64,000 nucleotides of DNA. Source: Calendula officinalis (taxonomy: Eukaryota; Streptophyta; Magnoliopsida; Asterales; Asteraceae). The stretch is from assembly GCA_963853835.1 (NCBI GenBank), contig OY970828.1:19330977-19394976 (forward strand). The letters are read 5' to 3'. The notes under the pieces are model-generated. The model saw nothing but the letters and a program-made list of their open reading frames with translations, was not told the origin of the DNA and did no database searches. Shown in pieces: positions 39,001 through 56,000 of the stretch. Every line of letters begins with the position of its first letter. The first letter of the stretch is position 1. A program made the translations under genes and the position numbers.

Positions 39001-42000
39001 CCCATAGCCATGGTCCTTGAACCATTATAACCACTACATGTCCATAACTGATACAGATGGCCCTTGAACCATTATAACTACTAGCCATGACCAATAGCCT
39101 ATAGATATCCATTTTACAAGTAATAGGTGTTCATAACCCATAACCACGGTCCTTGAACCATTATAACCACTAGATGTCCATAACTGATACTGATGGCCCT
39201 TGAACCATTATAACTACTAGCCATGACTAATAGCCTATAGATATCCAATTTACAAGTAATAGGTGTCCATAACCCATAACCATGGTTCTTGAACCATTAT
39301 GTGGTACTTGATGTCCATAACTGATACTGATGTCCCTTGAACCATTATAAGTACTTGCCATGAGTAATAGCCTATAGACATCCATTTTACAGGTAATAGG
39401 GGTCCATAACCCATAACCGTGGCCCTTGAACCATTATAACTACTTGCCATGTACAATAGCCTACAGATATCAATTTTACAAGTAATAGGTGTCCATAACC
39501 GATAACCATGGTCCTTGAACCATTATAACCAAACTGATGTCCATAACTGATACTGATGGCCCTTGAACCATTAAAACTACTTGCCATGAGTAATAGCCTA
39601 TAGACATCCATTTTACAAGTAATAGGTGTCCATAACCCATAACCATGGCCATTGAATCATTATAACCATTACATGTCCATAACTCATATAGATGGCCCTT
39701 GAACCATTATAACTACTAGCCATGACCAAAAGCCTATAGATATCCATTTTACAACTAATAGGTGTCCATAACCCATAACCAAGGCCATTAAACCATTATA
39801 TCCAGTACATGTCCATAACTCATATCGATGGCCCTCGAACCATTATAACTACTAGCCATGACCAATAGCCTACATATATCCATTTTACAAGTAATAGGTG
39901 TCCATAACCCATAACCATGGTCCTTGAACCATTATAACCACTAGGTGTCCATAACTGATACTGATGGCCCTTGAACCATTATAACTACTAGCCTCGACCA
40001 ATAGCCTACAGATTTCCATTTTACAAGTAATAGGTGTACATAACCCATAACCATGGTTGTTGAACCATTATAACCACTAGATGTCCATAACTGATACTGA
40101 TGGCCCTTGAAGCATTATAACTAGTAAGCCTGACCAATAGCCTATAGATATTCATTTTACAAGTAATAGGTGTCCGTAGCCCATAACTAAGGCCATTGAA
40201 CCATTATAACCACTACATGTCCATAACTCATATCGATGGTCTTTGAACCATTATAACTACTAGCCATGACCAATAGCCTATAGATATCCATTTTACAAGT
40301 AATAGGTGTCGATAACCCATAACCATGGTCCTTGAACCATTATAACCGCTAGATGTCCATAACTGATACTGATGGCCCTTGAACCATTATAACTACTGGC
40401 CATGACTAATAGCGTATAGATATCCATTTTACAAGTAATATGTGTCCGTAACCCATAACTATGGCCATTAAATCATTATAACCATTACATGCCCATAATT
40501 CATATCGATGGCCCTTGAACCATTATAACTACTAGCCATGACCAATAGCCTATAGATATCCATTTTACAAGTAATAGGTGTCCATAACCCATAACCATGT
40601 TCCTTGAACCATTATAACCACTAGATGTCCACAACTGATACTGATGGCCGTTTAACCATTATAACTACTAGCCATGACCAATAGCCTACAGATATCCATT
40701 TTAGAAGTACATAACACATAACCATGGTTCTTGAACCATTATAACCACTTGATGTCCATAACTGATACTAATGGCCCTTGAACCATTATAACTACTAGCC
40801 ATGACCAATAGCCTATAGATTTCCATTTTACAAGTAATAGGTGTCCATAACCCATAACCATGGTTCTTGAACCATTATAACCACTGGATGTCCATAACTG
40901 ATATTGATGGCCATTGAACCATTATAACTACTAGCCATGACCAATAGCCTACAGATATCCATTTTACAAGTAATAGGTGTCCATAACCCATAACCATGTT
41001 CCTTGAACCATTATAACCACTAGATGTCCACAACTGATACTGATGGCCCTTTAACCATTATAACTACTAGCCATGACCAATAGCCTACAAATATCCATTT
41101 TACAAGTACATAACACATAACCATGGTTCTTGAACCATTATAACCACTTGATGTCCATAACTGATACTAATGGCCCTTGAACCATTATAACTACTAGCCA
41201 TGACCAATAGCCTATAGAGATCCATTTTACAAGTAATAGGTGTCCATAACCCATAACCGTGTTCCTTGAACCATTATAACCACTAGATGTCCACAACTGA
41301 TACCGATGGCCCTTTAACCATTATAACTACTAGCCATGACCAATAGCCTAGAGATATCCATTTTACAAGTACATAACATATAACCATGGTTCTTGAACCA
41401 TTATAACCACTTGATGTCCATAACTGATACTGATGGCCCTTGAACCATTATAACTACTAGCCATGACCAATAGCCTATAGATATCCATTTTACGAGTAAT
41501 AGGTGTCCATAACCCATAACCATGGTTCTTGTACCATTATAACCAATGGATGTCCATAATTGATACTGATGGCCATTGAACCATTATAACTAGTAGCCAT
41601 GACTAATAGCCTATAGATATCCATTTTACAAGTAATAGGTGTCCATAACCCATAACAATGCCATTAAACCATTATAACCAGTACATGTCAATAACTCATA
41701 TCGATGGCCCTTGAACCATTATAACTACTAGCCATGACCAATAGCCTATAGATATCCATTTTACAAGTAATAGGTGTCCATAACCCATAACCAAGGTCCT
41801 TGAACCATTCTAACCACTAGATATCCATAACTGATACTGATGGCCCTTGATCCATTATAACTACTAGCCATGACCAATAGCCTACAGATATCCATTTTAC
41901 AAGTAATAGGTGTCCATAACCCATAGCCATGGTCCTTGAACCATTATAACCACTACATGTCCATAACTGATACAGATGGCCCTTGAACCATTATAACTAC

Positions 42001-44590
42001 TAGCCATGACCAATAGCCTATAGATATCCATTTTACAAGTAATAGGTGTCCATAACCCATAACCACGGTCCTTGAACCATTATAACCACTAGATGTCCAT
42101 AACTGATACTGATGGCCCTTGAACCATTATAACTACTAGCCATGACTAATAGCCTATAGATATCCATTTTCAAGTAATAGGTGTCCATAACCCATAACCA
42201 TGGTTCTTGAACCATTATGTGGTACTTGATGTCCATAACTGATACTGATGGCCCTTGAACCATTATAAGTACTTGCCATGAGTAATAGCCTATAGACATC
42301 CATTTTACAGGTAATAGGGGTCCATAACCCATAACCGTGGCCCTTGAACCATTATAACTACTTGCCATGTACAATAGCCTACAGATATCAATTTTACAAG
42401 TAATAGGTGTCCATAAACGATAACCATGGTCCTTGAACCATTATAACCAAACTGATGTCCATAACTGATACTGATGGCCCTTGAACCATTAAAACTACTT
42501 GCCATGAGTAATAGCCTATAGACATCCATTTTACAAGTAATAGGTGTCCATAACCCAAAACCATGGCCATTGAATCATTATAACCATTACATGTCCATAA
42601 CTCATATCGATGGCCCTTGAACCATTATAACTACTAGCCATGACCAAAAGCCTATAGATATCCATTTTACAACTAATAGGTGTCCATAACCCATAACCAA
42701 GGCCATTAAACCATTATATCCAGTACATGTCCATAACACATATCGATGGCCCTCGAACCATTATAACTACTAGCCATGACCAATAGCCTACAGATATCCA
42801 TTTTACAAGTAATAGGTGTCCATAACCCATAACCATGGTCCTTGAACCATTATAACCACTAGATGTCCATAACTGATACTGATGGCCCTTGAACCATTAT
42901 AACTACTAGCCACGACCAATAGCCTACAGATTTCCATTTTACAAGTAATAGGTGTCCATAACCCATAACCATGGTTGTTGAACCATTATAACCACTAGAT
43001 GTCCATAACTGATACTGATGGCCTTTGAAGCATTATAACTAGTAAGCCTGACCAATAGCCTATAGATATTCATTTTACAAGTAATAGGTGTCCGTAACCC
43101 ATAACTAAGGCCATTGAACCATTATAACCACTACATGTCCATAACTCATATCGATGGTCTTTGAACCATTATAACTACTAGCCATGACCAATAGCCTACA
43201 GATATCCATTTTAGAAGTACATAACACATAACCATGGTTCTTGAACCATTATAACCACTTGATGTCCATAACTGATACTAATGGCCCTTGAACCATTATA
43301 ACTACTAGCCATGACCAATAGCCTATAGATTTCAATTTTACAAGTAATAGGTGTCCATAACCCATAACCATGGTTCTTGAAACATTATAACCACTGGATG
43401 TCCATAACTGATATTGATGGCCATTGAACCATTATAACTACTAGCCATGACCAATAGCCTACAGATATCCATTTTACAAGTAATTGGTGTCCATAACCCA
43501 TAACCATGTTCCTTGAACCATTATAACCACTAGATGTCCACAACTGATACTGATGGCCCTTTAACCATTATAACTACTAGCCATGACCAATAGCCTACAG
43601 ATATCCATTTTACAAGTACATAACACATAACCATGGTTCTTGAACCATTTTAACCACTTGATGTCCATAACTGATACTAATGGCCCTTGAACCATTATAA
43701 CTACTAGCCATGACCAATAGCCTATAGATATCCATTTTACAAGTAATAGGTGTCCATAACCCATAACCGTGTTCCTTGAACCATTATAACCACTAGATGT
43801 CCACAACTGATACTGATGGCCCTTTAACCATTATAACTACTAGCCATGACCAATAGCCTACAGATATCCATTTTACAAGTACATAACATATAACCATGGT
43901 TCTTGAACCATTATAACCACTTGATGTCCATAACTGATACTGATGGCCCTTGAACCATTATAACTACTAGCCATGACCAAAAGCCTATAGATATCCATTT
44001 TACAACTAATAGGTGTCCATAACCCATAACCAAGGCCATTAAACCATTATATCCAGTACATGTCCATAACTCATATCGATGGCCCTCGAACCATTATAAC
44101 TACTAGCCATGACCAATATCCTACAGATATCCATTTTACAAGTAATAGGTGTCCATAACCCATAACCATGGTCCTTGAACCATTATAACCACTAGATGTC
44201 CGTAACTGATACTGATGGCCCTTGAACCATTATAACTACTAGCCACGCCAATAGCCTACATATTTCCATTTTACAAGGAATAGGTGTCCATAACCCATAA
44301 CCATGGTTGTTGAACCATTATGACCACTAGATGTCCATAACTGATACTGATGGCCCTTGAAGCATTATAACTAGTAAGCCTGACCAATAGCCTATAGATA
44401 TTCATTTTACAAGTAATAGGTGTCCGTAACCCATAACTAAGTCCATTGAACAATTATAACCACTACATGTCCATAACTCATATCGATGGTCCTTGAACCA
44501 TTATAACTACTAGCCATGACCAATAGCCTATAGATATCCATTTTACAAGTAAAGGTGTCCATAACCCATAACCATGGTCCTTGAACCATT

Positions 44591-46594
44591 ATAACCGCTA
44601 GATGTCCATAACTGATACCGATGGCCCTTGAACCATTATAACTACTGGCCATGACTAATAGCGTATAGATATCCATTTTACAAGTAATATGTGTCCATAA
44701 CCCACAACCATGGCCATTAAATCATTATAACCATTACATGCCCATAATTCATATCGATGGCCCTTGAACCATTATAACTACTAGCCATGACCAATAGCCT
44801 ATAGATATCCATTTTACAAGTAATAGGTGTCCATAACCCATAACCATGTTCCTTGAACCATTATAACCACTAGATGTCCACAACTGATACTGATGGCCCT
44901 TTAACCATTATAACTACTAGCCATGACCAATAGCCCACAGATATCCATTTTAGAAGTACATAACACATAACCATGGTTCTTGAACCATTATAACCACTTG
45001 ATGTCCATAACTGATACTAATGGCCCTTGAACCATTATAACTACTAGCCATGACCAATAGCCTATAGATATCCATTTTACAAGTAAATGGTGTCCATAAC
45101 CCATAACCATGTTCCTTGAACCATTATAACCACTAGATGTCCACAATTGATACTGATGGCCCTTTAACCATTATAACTACTAGCCATGACCAATAGCCTA
45201 CAGATATCCATTTTACAAGTACATAACATATAACCATGGTTCTTGAACCATTATAACAACTTGATGTCCATAACTAATACTGATGGCCCTTGAACCATTA
45301 TAACTACTAGCCATGACCAATAGCCTATAGATATCCATTTTACAAGTAATAGGTGTCCATAACCCATAACCATGGTTCTTGAACCATTATAACCACTGGA
45401 TGTCCATAACTGATATTGATGGCCATTGAACCATTATAACTACTAGCCATGACCAATAGCCTACAGATATCCATTTTACAAGTAATAGGTGTCCATAACC
45501 CATAACCATGTTCCTTGAACCATTATAACCACTAGATGTCCACAACTGATACTGATGGCCCTTTAACCATTATAACTACTAGCCATGACCAATAGCCTAC
45601 AGATATCCATTTTACAAGTACATAACACATAACCATGGTTCTTGAACCATTATAACCACTTGATGTCCATAACTGATACTAATGGCCCTTGAACCATTAT
45701 AACTACTAGCCATGACCAATAGCCTATAGATATCCATTTTACAAGTAATAGGTGTCCATAACCCATAACCATGTTCCTTGAACCATTATAACCACTAGAT
45801 GTCCACAACTGATACTGATAGCCCTTTAACCATTATAACTACTAGCCATGACCAATAGCCTACAGATATCCATTTTACAAGTACATAACATATAACCATG
45901 GTTCTTGAACCATTATAACCACTTGATGTCCATAACTGATACTGATGGCCCTTGAACCATTATAACTACTAGCCATGACCAAAAGCCTATAGATATCCAT
46001 TTTACAACTAATAGGTGTCCATAACCCATAACCAAGGCCATTAAACCATTATATCCAGTACATGTCCATAACTCATATGGATGGCCCTCGAACCATTATA
46101 ACTACTAGCCATGACCAATAGCCTACAGATATCCATTTTACAAGTAATAGGTGTCCATAACCCATAACCATGGTCCTTGAACCATTATAACCACTAGATG
46201 TCCATAACTGATACTGATGGCCCTTGAACCATTATAACTACTAGCCACGACCAATAGCCTACAGATTTCCATTTTACAAGTAATAGGTGTCCATAACCCA
46301 TAACCATGGTTGTTGAACCATTATAACCACTAGATGTCCATAACTGATACTGATGGCCCTTGAAGCATTATAACTAGTAAGCCTGACCAATAGCCTATAG
46401 ATATTCGTATTACAAGTAATAGGTGTCCATAACCCATAACTAAGGCCATTGAACCATTATAACCACTACATGTCCATAACTCATATCGATGGTCCTTGAA
46501 CCATTATAACTACTAGCCATGACCAATAGCCTATAGATATCCATTTTACAAGTAATAGGTGTCCATAACCCATAACCATGGTCCTTGAACCATT
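44591..46594. repeat. 2.0-kb higher-order block in array C, copy 1
   Basis: The rare variant ATAACCGCTAGATG marks block starts at 44,591, 46,595, 48,598, 50,339 and 52,350. The first spacing is 2,004 bp, which equals eleven 136-bp units plus four 127-bp units. Four 127-bp variants are indeed seen in this copy (near 44,955, 45,215, 45,618 and 45,880). Confidence 0.85.
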
Positions 46595-48597
46595 ATAACC
46601 GCTAGATGTCCATAACTGATACCGATGGCCCTTGAACCATTATAACTACTGGCCATGACTAATAGCGTATAGATATCCATTTTACAAGTAATATGTGTCC
46701 ATAACCCATAACCATGGCCATTAAATCATTATAACCATTACATGCCCATAATTCATATCGATGGCCCTTGAACCATTATAACTACTAGCCATGACCAATA
46801 GCCTATAGATATCCATTTTACAAGTAATAGGTGTCCATAACCCATAACCATGTTCCTTGAACCATTATAACCACTAGATGTCCACAACTGATACTGATGG
46901 CCCTTTAACCATTATAACTACTAGCCATGACCAATAGCCCACAGATATCCATTTTAGAAGTACATAATACATAACCATGGTTCTTGAACCATTATAACCA
47001 CTTGATGTCCATAACTGATACTAATGGCCCTTGAACCATTATAACTACTAGCCATGACCAATAGCCTATAGATATCCATTTTACAAGTCAATGGTGTCCA
47101 TAACCCATAACCATGTTCCTTGAACCATTATAACCACTAGATGTCCACAATTGATACTGATGGCCCTTTAACCATTATAACTACTAGCCATGACCAATAG
47201 CCTACAGATATCCATTTTACAAGTACATAACATATAACCATGGTTCTTGAACCATTATAACAACTTGATGTCCATAACTAATACTGATGGCCCTTGAACC
47301 ATTATAACTACTAGCCATGACCAATAGCCTATAGATATCCATTTTACAAGTAATAGGTGTCCATAACCCATAACCATGGTTCTTGAACCATTATAACCAC
47401 TGGATGTCCATAACTGATATTGATGGCCATTGAACCATTATAACTACTAGCATGACCAATAGCCTACAGATATCCATTTTACAAGTAATAGGTGTCCATA
47501 ACCCATAACCATGTTCCTTGAACCATTATAACCACTAGATGTCCACAACTGATACTGATGGCCCTTTAACCATTATAACTACTAGCCATGACCAATAGCC
47601 TACAGATATCCATTTTACAAGTACATAACACATAACCATGGTTCTTGAACCATTATAACCACTTGATGTCCATAACTGATACTAATGGCCCTTGAACCAT
47701 TATAACTACTAGCCATGACCAATAGCCTATAGATATCCATTTTACAAGTAATAGGTGTCCATAACCCATAACCATGTTCCTTGAACCATTATAACCACTA
47801 GATGTCCACAACTGATACTGATGGCCCTTTAACCATTATAACTACTAGCCATGACCAATAGCCTACAGATATCCATTTTACAAGTACATAACATATAACC
47901 ATGGTTCTTGAACCATTATAACCACTTGATGTCCATAACTGATACTGATGGCTCTTGAACCATTATAACTACTAGCCATGACCAAAAGCCTATAGATATC
48001 CATTTTACAACTAATAGGTGTCCATAACCCATAACCAAGGCCTTTAAACCATTATATCCAGTACATGTCCATAACTCATATTGATGGCCCTCGAACCATT
48101 ATAACTACTAGCCATGACCAATAGCCTACAGATATCCATTTTATAAGTAATAGGTGTCCATAACCCATAACCATGGTCCTTGAACCATTATAACCACTAG
48201 ATGTCCATAACTGATACTGATGGCCCTTGAACCATTATAACTACTAGCCACGACCAATAGCCTACAGATTTCCATTTTACAAGTAATAGGTGTCCATAAC
48301 CCATAACCATGGTTGTTGAACCATTATAACCACTAGATGTCCATAACTGATACTGATGGCCCTTGAAGCATTATAACTAGTAAGCCTGACCAATAGCCTA
48401 TAGATATTCATATTACAAGTAATAGGTGTCCATAACCCATAACTAAGGCCATTGAACCATTATAACCACTACATGTCCATAACTCATATCGATGGTCCTT
48501 GAACCATTATAACTACTAGCCATGACCAATAGCCTATAGATATCTATTTTACAAGTAATAGGTGTCCATAACCCATAACCATGGTCCTTGAACCATT
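46595..48597. repeat. 2.0-kb higher-order block in array C, copy 2
   Basis: Spacing to the next marker is 2,003 bp and the order of unit variants follows copy 1, including the AAGTCAATGG or AAGTAAATGG unit after the first 127-bp unit. Differences from copy 1 are few by eye, which points to recent duplication. Confidence 0.85.
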
Positions 48598-50338
48598 ATA
48601 ACCGCTAGATGTCCATAACTGATACCGATGGCCCTTGAACCATTATAACTACTGGCCATGACTAATAGCGTATAGATATCCATTTTACAAGTAATATGTG
48701 TCCATAACCCATAACCATGGCCATTAAATCATTATAACCATTACATGCCCATAATTCATATCGATGGCCCTTGAACCATTATAACTACTAGCCATGACCA
48801 ATAGCCTATAGATATCCATTTTACAAGTAATAGGTGTCCATAACCCATAACCATGTTCCTTGAACCATTATAACCACTAGATGTCCACAACTGATACTGA
48901 TGGCCCTTTAACCATTATAACTACTAGCCATGACCAATAGCCCACAGATATCCATTTTAGAAGTACATAACACATAACCATGGTTCTTGAACCATTATAA
49001 CCACTTGATGTCCATAACTGATACTAATGGCCCTTGAACCATTATAACTACTAGCCATGACCAATAGCCTATAGATATCCATTTTACAAGTAAATGGTGT
49101 CCATAACCCATAACCATGTTCCTTGAACCATTATAACCACTAGATGTCCACAATTGATACTGATGGCCCTTTAACCATTATAACTACTAGCCATGACCAA
49201 TAGCCTACAGATATCCATTTTACAAGTACATAACATATAACCATGGTTCTTGAACCATTATAACAACTTGATGTCCATAACTAATACTGATGGCCCTTGA
49301 ACCATTATAACTACTAGCCATGACCAATAGCCTATAGATATCCATTTTACAAGTAATAGGTGTCCATAACCCATAACCATGGTTCTTGAACAATTATAAC
49401 CACTGGATGTCCATAACTGATATTGATGGCCATTGAACCATTATAACTACTAGCCGTGACCAATAGCCTACAGATATCCATTTTACAAGTAATAGGTGTC
49501 CATAACCCATAACCATGTTCCTTGAACCATTATAACCACTAGATGTCCACAACTGATACTGATGGCCCTTTAACCATTATAACTACTAGCCATGACCAAT
49601 AGCCTACAGATATCCATTTTACAAGTACATAACATATAACCATGGTTCTTGAACCATTATAACCACTTGATGTCCATAACTGATACTGATGGCCCTTGAA
49701 CCATTATAACTACTAGCCATGACCAAAAGCCTATAGATATCCATTTTACAACTAATAGGTGTCCATAACCCATAACCAAGGCCTTTAAACCATTATATCC
49801 AGTACATGTCCATAACTCATATTGATGGCCCTCGAACCATTATAACTACTAGCCATGACCAATAGCCTACAGATATCCATTTTATAAGTAATAGGTGTCC
49901 ATAACCCATAACCATGGTCCTTGAACCATTATAACCACTAGATGTCCATAACTGATACTGATGGCCCTTGAACCATTATAACTACTAGCCACGACCAATA
50001 GCCTACAGATTTCCATTTTACAAGTAATAGGTGTCCATAACCCATAACCATGGTTGTTGAACCATTATAACCACTAGATGTCCATAACTGATACTGATGG
50101 CCCTTGAAGCATTATAACTAGTAAGCCTGACCAATAGCCTATAGATATTCATATTACAAGTAATAGGTGTCCATAACCCATAACTAAGGCCATTGAACCA
50201 TTATAACCACTACATGTCCATAACTCATATCGATGGTCCTTGAACCATTATAACTACTAGCCATGACCAATAGCCTATAGATATCTATTTTACAAGTAAT
50301 AGGTGTCCATAACCCATAACCATGGTCCTTGAACCATT
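48598..50338. repeat. 2.0-kb higher-order block in array C, copy 3, shortened
   Basis: Spacing to the next marker is 1,741 bp, about 262 bp less than copy 2. That equals one 136-bp plus one 127-bp unit, so two units were lost. Confidence 0.82.
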
Positions 50339-52349
50339 ATAACCGCTAGATGTCCATAACTGATACCGATGGCCCTTGAACCATTATAACTACTGGCCAT
50401 GACTAATAGCGTATAGATATCCATTTTACAAGTAATATGTGTCCATAACCCATAACCATGGCCATTAAATCATTATAACCATTACATGCCCATAATTCAT
50501 ATCGATGGCCCTTGAACCATTATAACTACTAGCCATGACCAATAGCCTATAGATATCCATTTTACAAGTAATAGGTGTCCATAACCCATAACCATGTTCC
50601 TTGAACCATTATAACCACTAGATGTCCACAACTGATACTGATGGCCCTTTAACCATTTTAACTACTAGCCATGACCAATAGCCCACAGATATCCATTTTA
50701 GAAGTACATAACACATAACCATGGTTCTTGAACCATTATAACCACTTGATGTCCATAACTGATACTAATGGCCCTTGAACCATTATAACTACTAGCCATG
50801 ACCAATAGCCTATAGATATCCATTTTACAAGTAAATGGTGTCCATAACCCATAACCATGTTCCTTGAACCATTATAACCACTAGATGTCCACAATTGATA
50901 CTGATGGCCCTTTAATCATTATAACTACTAGCCATGACCAATAGCCTACAGATATCCATTTTACAAGTACATAACATATAACCATGGTTCTTGAACCATT
51001 ATAACAACTTGATGTCCATAACTGATACTGATGGCCCTTGAACCATTATAACTACTGGCCATGACTAATAGCGTATAGATATCCATTTTACAAGTAATAT
51101 GTGTCCATAACCCATAACCATGGCCATTGAATCATTATAACCATTACATGCCCATAATTCATATCGATGGCCCTTGAACCATTATAACTACTAGCCATGC
51201 CCAATAGCCTATAGATATCCATTTTACAAGTAATAGGTGTCCATAACCCATAACCATGTTCCTTTAACCATTATAACCACTAGATGTCCACAACTGATAC
51301 TGATGGCCCTTTAACCATTATAACTACTAGCCATGACCAATAGCCTACAGATATCCATTTTACAAGTACATAACACATAACCATGGTTCTTGAACCATTA
51401 TAACCACTTGATGTCCATAACTGATACTAATGGCCCTTGAACCATTATAACTACTAGCCATGACCAATAGCCTATAGATATCCATTTTACAAGTAATAGG
51501 TGTCCATAACCCATAACCATGTTCCTTGAACCATTATAACCACTAGATGTCCACAACTGATACTGATGGCCCTTTAACCATTATAACTACTAGCCATGAC
51601 CAATAGCCTACAGATATCCATTTTACAAGTACATAACATATAACCATGGTTCTTGAACCATTATAACCACTTGATGTCCATAACTGATACTGATGGCCCT
51701 TGAACCATTATAACTACTAGCCATGACCAAAAGCCTGTAGATATCCATTTTACAACTAATAGGTGTCCATAACCCATAACCCATAACCAAGGCCATTAAA
51801 CCATTATATCCAGTACATGTCCATAACTCATATTGATGGCCCTCGAACCATTATAACTACTAGCCATGACCAATAGCCTACAGATATCCATTTTACAAGT
51901 AATAAGTGTCCATAACCCATAACCATGGTCCTTGAACCATTATAACCACTAGATGTCCATAACTGATACTGATGGCCCTTGAACCATTATAACTACTAGC
52001 CACGACCTATAGCCTACAGATTTCCATTTTACAAGTAATAGGTGTCCATAACCCATAACCATGGTTGTTGAACCATTATAACCACTAGATGTCCATAACT
52101 GATAGTGATGGCCCTTGAAGCATTATAACTAGTAAGCCTGACCAATAGCCTATAGATATTCATATTACAAGTAATAGGTGTCCATAACCCATAACTAAGG
52201 CCATTGAACCATTATAACCACTACATGTCCATAACTCATATCGATGGTCCTTGAACCATTATAACTACTAGCCATGACCAATAGCCTATAGATATCTATT
52301 TTACAAGTAATAGGTGTCCATAACCCATAACCATGGTCCTTGAACCATT
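50339..52349. repeat. 2.0-kb higher-order block in array C, copy 4, rearranged
   Basis: Spacing is 2,011 bp, but the internal order differs: a second GGCCATGACTAATAGCG unit appears near 51,057, and an extra CCATAAC step occurs near 51,780. The copy looks like a recombinant between blocks. Confidence 0.7.
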
Positions 52350-53099
52350 ATAACCGCTAGATGTCCATAACTGATACTGATGGCCCTTGAACCATTATAA
52401 CTACTGGCCATGACTAATAGCGTATAGATATCCATTTTACAAGTAATATGTGTCCATAACCCATAACCATGGCCATTAAATCATTATAACCATTACATGC
52501 CCATAATTCATATCGATGGCCCTTGAACCATTATAACTACTAGCCATGACCAATAGCCTATAGATATCCATTTTACAAGTAATAGGTGTCCATAACCCAT
52601 AACCATGTTCCTTGAACCATTATAACCACTAGATGTCCACAACTGATACTGATTGCCCTTTAACCATTATAACTACTAGCCATGACCAATAGCCTACAGA
52701 TATCCATTTTAGAAGTACATAACACATAACCATGGTTCTTGAACCATTATAACCACTTGATGTCCATAACTGATACTAATGGCCCTTGAACCATTATAAT
52801 TACTAGCCATGACCAATAGCCTATAGATATCCATTTTACAAGTAAATGGTGTCCATAACCCATAACCATGTTCCTTGAACCATTATAACCACTAGATGTC
52901 CATAACTGATATTGATGGCCATTGAACCATTATAACTACTAGCCATGACCAATAGCCTACAGATATCCATTTTACAAGTAATAGGTGTCCATAACCCATA
53001 ACCATGTTCCTTGAACCATTATAACCACTAGATGTCCACAACTGATACTGATGGCCCTTTAACCATTATAACTACTAGCCATGACCAATAGCCTACAGA

Positions 53100-56000
53100 T
53101 ATCCATTTTACAAGTACATAACATATAACGATGGTTCTTGAACCATTATAACCACTTGATGTACATTACTAATACTGATGGCCCTTGAACTATTATAACT
53201 ACTAGCCATGACCAATAGCCTATAGATATCCATTTTACAAGTAATAGGTGTCCATAACCCATAACCGTGGTTCTTGAACCATTATAACCACTGGATGTCC
53301 ATAACTGATATTGATGGCCATTGAACCATTATAACTACTATCCATGACCAATAGCCTACAGATATCCATTTTACAAGTAATAGGTGTCCATAACCCATAA
53401 CCATGTTCCTTGAACCATTATAACCATTAGATGTCCACAACTGATACTGATGGCCCTTTAACCATTATAACTACTAGCCATGACCAATAGCCTACAGATA
53501 TCCATTTTACAAGTACATAACACAGAACCATGGTTCTTGAACCATTATAACCACTTGATGTCCATAACTGATACTAATGGCCCTTGAACCATTATAACTA
53601 CTAGCCATGACCAATAGCCTATAGATATCCATTTTACAAGTAATAGGTGTCCATAACCCATAACCATGTTCCTCGAACCATTATAACCACTAGATGTCCA
53701 CAACTGATACTGATGGCCCTTTAACCATTATAACTCCTAGCCATGACCAATAGCCTACAGATATCCATTTTACAAGTACATAACATATAACCATGGTTCT
53801 TGAACCATTATAACCACTTGATGTCCATAACTGATACTGATGGCCCTTGATCCATTATAACTACTAGCCATGACCAATAGCCTACAGATATCCATTTTAC
53901 AAATAATAGGTGTCCATAACCCATAACCATGGCCCTTGAACCATTATAATCATTAGATGTCCATAACTCATATCGATGGCCCTTGAACCATTATAACTAC
54001 TAGCCATGAGCAATAGCCTATAGATATGCATTTTACAAGTAATAGGTACCCATAACCCATAACCAAGGCCATTGAATCATTATAATCACTACATGTCCAT
54101 AACTCATATCGATGGCCCTTGAACCATTATAACTACTAGCCATGACCAATAGCCTATACATATCCATTTTACAAGTAACAGGTGTTCATAACCCATAGCC
54201 ATGGTCCTTGAACCATTATAACCACTACATGTCCATAACTGATACAGATGGCCCTTGAACCATTATAACTACTAGCCATGACCAATAGCCTATAGATATC
54301 CATTTTACAAGTAATAGGTGTCCATAACCCATAACCATGGTCCTTGAACCATTATAACCACTAGATGTCCATAACTGATACTGATGGCCCTTGAACCATT
54401 ATAACTACTAGCCATGACTAATAGCCTATAGATATCCATTTTACAAGTGGTGTCCATAACCCATAACCATGGTTCTTGAACCATTATGTGGTACTTGATG
54501 TCCATAACTGATACTGATGGCCCTTGAACCATTATAAGTACTTGCTATGAGTAATAGCCTATAGACATCCATTTTACAGGTAATAGGGGTCCATAACCCA
54601 TAACCGTGGCCCTTGAACCATTATAACTACTTGCCATGTACAATAGCCTACAGATATCCATTTTACAAGTAATAGGTGTCCATAACCGATAACCATGGTC
54701 CTTGAACCATTATAACCACTTGATGTCCATAACTGATACTGATGGCCCTTGAACCATTAAAACTACTTGCCATGAGTAATAGCCTATAGACATCCATTTT
54801 ACAAGTAATAGGTGTCCATAACCCATAACCATGGCCATTGAATCATTATAACCATTACATGTCCATAACTCATATCGATGGCCCTTGAACCATTATAACT
54901 ACTAGCCATGACCAAAAGCCTATAGATATCCATTTTACAACTAATAGGTGTCCATAACCCATAACCAAGGCCATTAAACCATTATATCCAGTACATGTCC
55001 ATAACTCATATCGATGGCCCTCGAACCATTATAACTACTAGCCATGACCAATAGCCTATAGATATCCATTTTACAAGTAATAGGTGTCCATAACCCATAA
55101 CCATGGTCCTTGAACCATTATACCACTAGATGTCCATAACTGATACTGATGGCCCTTGAACCATTATAACTACTAGCCACGACCAATAGCCTACATATTT
55201 CCATTTTACAAGTAATAGGTGTCCGTAACCCATAACCATGGTTGTTGAACCATTATAACCACTAGATGTCCATAACTAATACTGATGGCCCTTGAAGCAT
55301 TATAACTAGTAAGCCTGACCAATAGCCTATAGATATTCATTTTACAAGTAATAGGTGTCCATAACCCATAACTAAGGCCATTGAACCATTATAACCACTA
55401 CATGTCCATAACTCATATCGATGGTCCTTGAACCATTATAACTACTAGCCATGACCAATAGCCTATGGATATCCATTATACAAGTAATAGGTGTCCATAA
55501 CCCATAACCATGGTCCTTGAACCATTATAACCGCTAGATGTCCATAACTGATACTGATGGCCCTTGAACCATTATAACTACTGGCCATGACTAATAGCGT
55601 ATAGATATCCATTTTACAAGTAATATGTGTCCATAACCCATAACCATGGCCATTGAATCATTATAACCATTACATGCCCATAATTCATATCGATGGCCCT
55701 TGAACCATTATAACTACTAGCCATGCCCAATAGCCTATAGATATCCATTTTACAAGTAATAGGTGTCCATAACCCATAACCATGTTCCTTGAACCATTAT
55801 AACCACTAGATGTCCACAACTGATACTGATGGCCCTTTAACCATTATAACTACTAGCCTTGACCAATAGCCTACATATATCCATTTTAGAAGTACATAAC
55901 ACATAACCATGGTTCTTGAACCATTATAACCACTTGATGTCCATAACTGATACTAATGGCCCTTGAACCATTATAACTACTAGCCATGACCAATAGCCTA

